Of a stretch of DNA of 64,000 bases, positions 63,260-64,000 are shown piece after piece (position 1 is the first letter of the stretch; the number at the start of each line of letters is the position of its first letter). The DNA comes from Yamagishiella unicocca. Taxonomy: Eukaryota > Chlorophyta > Chlorophyceae > Chlamydomonadales > Volvocaceae. A program made the translations under genes and the position numbers. The notes beneath the pieces are model-generated. The model worked only from the letters and a program-made list of their open reading frames with translations, searched no databases and was not told the origin of the DNA. The stretch covers positions 248,001 to 312,000 of the forward strand of contig BDSL01000022.1 in the NCBI GenBank assembly GCA_003116995.1, read 5' to 3'.

Positions 63260-64000
63260 TATGACCCGCGGAGCGCAGACTGGGGTTTGGGGTCGTAAGG
63301 AGCTGCTGGTTAGCTAATGGTGGGGAATCTGGCTATCGTGGCGGCGGCGGGGGGGCGGGAGGCGTTCAAAGCAGCGCAGCTGAACCTACCGAGGCTGCTG
63401 TTATTGTGCGCGTGCGCAGTGTCAGCGGCTCACTGCGCGTTCGTGGATCGACGACCGCAACGGGTGGGGTGAGGGGCGTGCGGCAGGGATGATTGCTTGG
63501 GCCAGGTTTACTATTGCTGGGCGGCAGCGGCGTGGGAAGGGCGCGCATGGGGGCTGAGGAGGTGCGGCCACTGGCACCAGCTGCAGCAGGCCAAGTCGGC
63601 AACGGAGGGGCGTCCGTGCTCCTGCTGCTCGATACCCGAAGCGCGGCGTCCTCCCCCTTTCACGTCTTGTACCGGAAAGGGTATGACTATGGTGTATGAC
63701 TACAACAGGCCGGCAGATGTGATCGAATGGGTCGTGTGATCGGAGGCTGTCGAAATGTCCAGGACGCTCCAGACGAGTTCTTTTTTCTGTACTTTGTATT
63801 TTGAGGAACATACCTAGTTCCTCCTTTTCCTACAGCGATAACGCGTCTCGAGGAATTATTGTGACCCTGTTGTATCGCTTTCCTCGCCTTAATCTAGCGT
63901 GATAGTGCTTATATAATCTCCCCCCTCCTCGGGCTGAGCGGCTAAGGACGGACGGCGCACGCCGCGGTCTTTCCGTCGCGTGTGCCTGAGCCGGGTGCAT
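63260..64000. other. Downstream of the CRAL-TRIO gene to window end
   Basis: Probably 3' UTR and spacer. No TGTAA is seen. A TATATAAT box at about 63911 precedes a GGGCTGAGCGGCTAAGG stretch (63938-63954) that resembles a tRNA A box but is cut off by the window edge. Confidence 0.4.

Noticed and set aside
63930..64000. Possible tRNA (Leu/Ser type) start, GGGCTGAGCGGCTAAGG after a TATATAAT box
   Set aside because: The window ends before a T-arm, and the acceptor and anticodon stems cannot be verified; not enough to call.

Overview
The window looks like nuclear DNA of a green alga of the volvocine (Chlamydomonas/Volvox/Gonium) type. It is GC-rich. Genes are cut into many short exons by introns of roughly 60 to 900 bp with GT..AG ends. 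Several genes are followed by TGTAA, the volvocine polyadenylation signal, and CCCTAAAA (Chlamydomonas-type telomere) units occur inside introns. The species cannot be fixed from sequence alone. I see no prokaryotic operon, CRISPR array, rRNA gene or convincing tRNA.

Twelve gene models were rebuilt by following reading phase across introns. Left to right: (1) + 1426-6570, a long low-complexity protein ending in mTERF-like helices; (2) - 12433-8972, a CobW/P47K-family GTPase with a C-terminal WW domain; (3) + 12789-16511, an NCBP3-like cap-binding subunit; (4) - 22576-18182, an aldo/keto reductase with a thylakoid-type leader; (5) - 26071-23115, an LRR plus ubiquitin-like protein; (6) - 29529-26495, a plastid-type tRNA (guanine-N7) methyltransferase; (7) + 29908-30823, a four-helix membrane protein; (8) - about 31536-31252, one exon of an unknown gene; (9) + 32367-37010, an unknown, probably plastid-targeted protein; (10) - 40037-38801, a 98-residue glycine-rich protein; (11) + 40262-47377, the five-RRM ribosome-biogenesis factor MRD1/RBM19; (12) + 50403-56495, a TPR protein lacking its first exon(s). 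A thirteenth, + 60035-63259, is a CRAL-TRIO (Sec14-like) protein.

Three pairs are divergent with short shared promoters: CobW/NCBP3 (355 bp), tRNA methyltransferase/membrane protein (378 bp) and glycine-rich protein/MRD1 (224 bp). The gene-poor stretches are 6.6-8.1, 16.7-17.9, 37.0-38.8, 47.5-50.4 and 56.5-60.0 kb. The neighbours do not form one pathway. RNA and ribosome functions recur (NCBP3, TrmB-like, MRD1, possibly the mTERF-like gene), which may be chance.

The most unusual signal is in the introns. A family of short related sequences, with cores GTAACCGGTTCTTT and CATCCACGGGTCTTCCT, recurs about twenty times in six genes. Sense copies lie mostly just upstream of acceptors and antisense copies mostly just downstream of donors. 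That is the layout expected if an element with inverted ends supplied, or inserted at, whole introns (introner-like or MITE-like). All homology calls were made by eye from remembered family features; no search was run.
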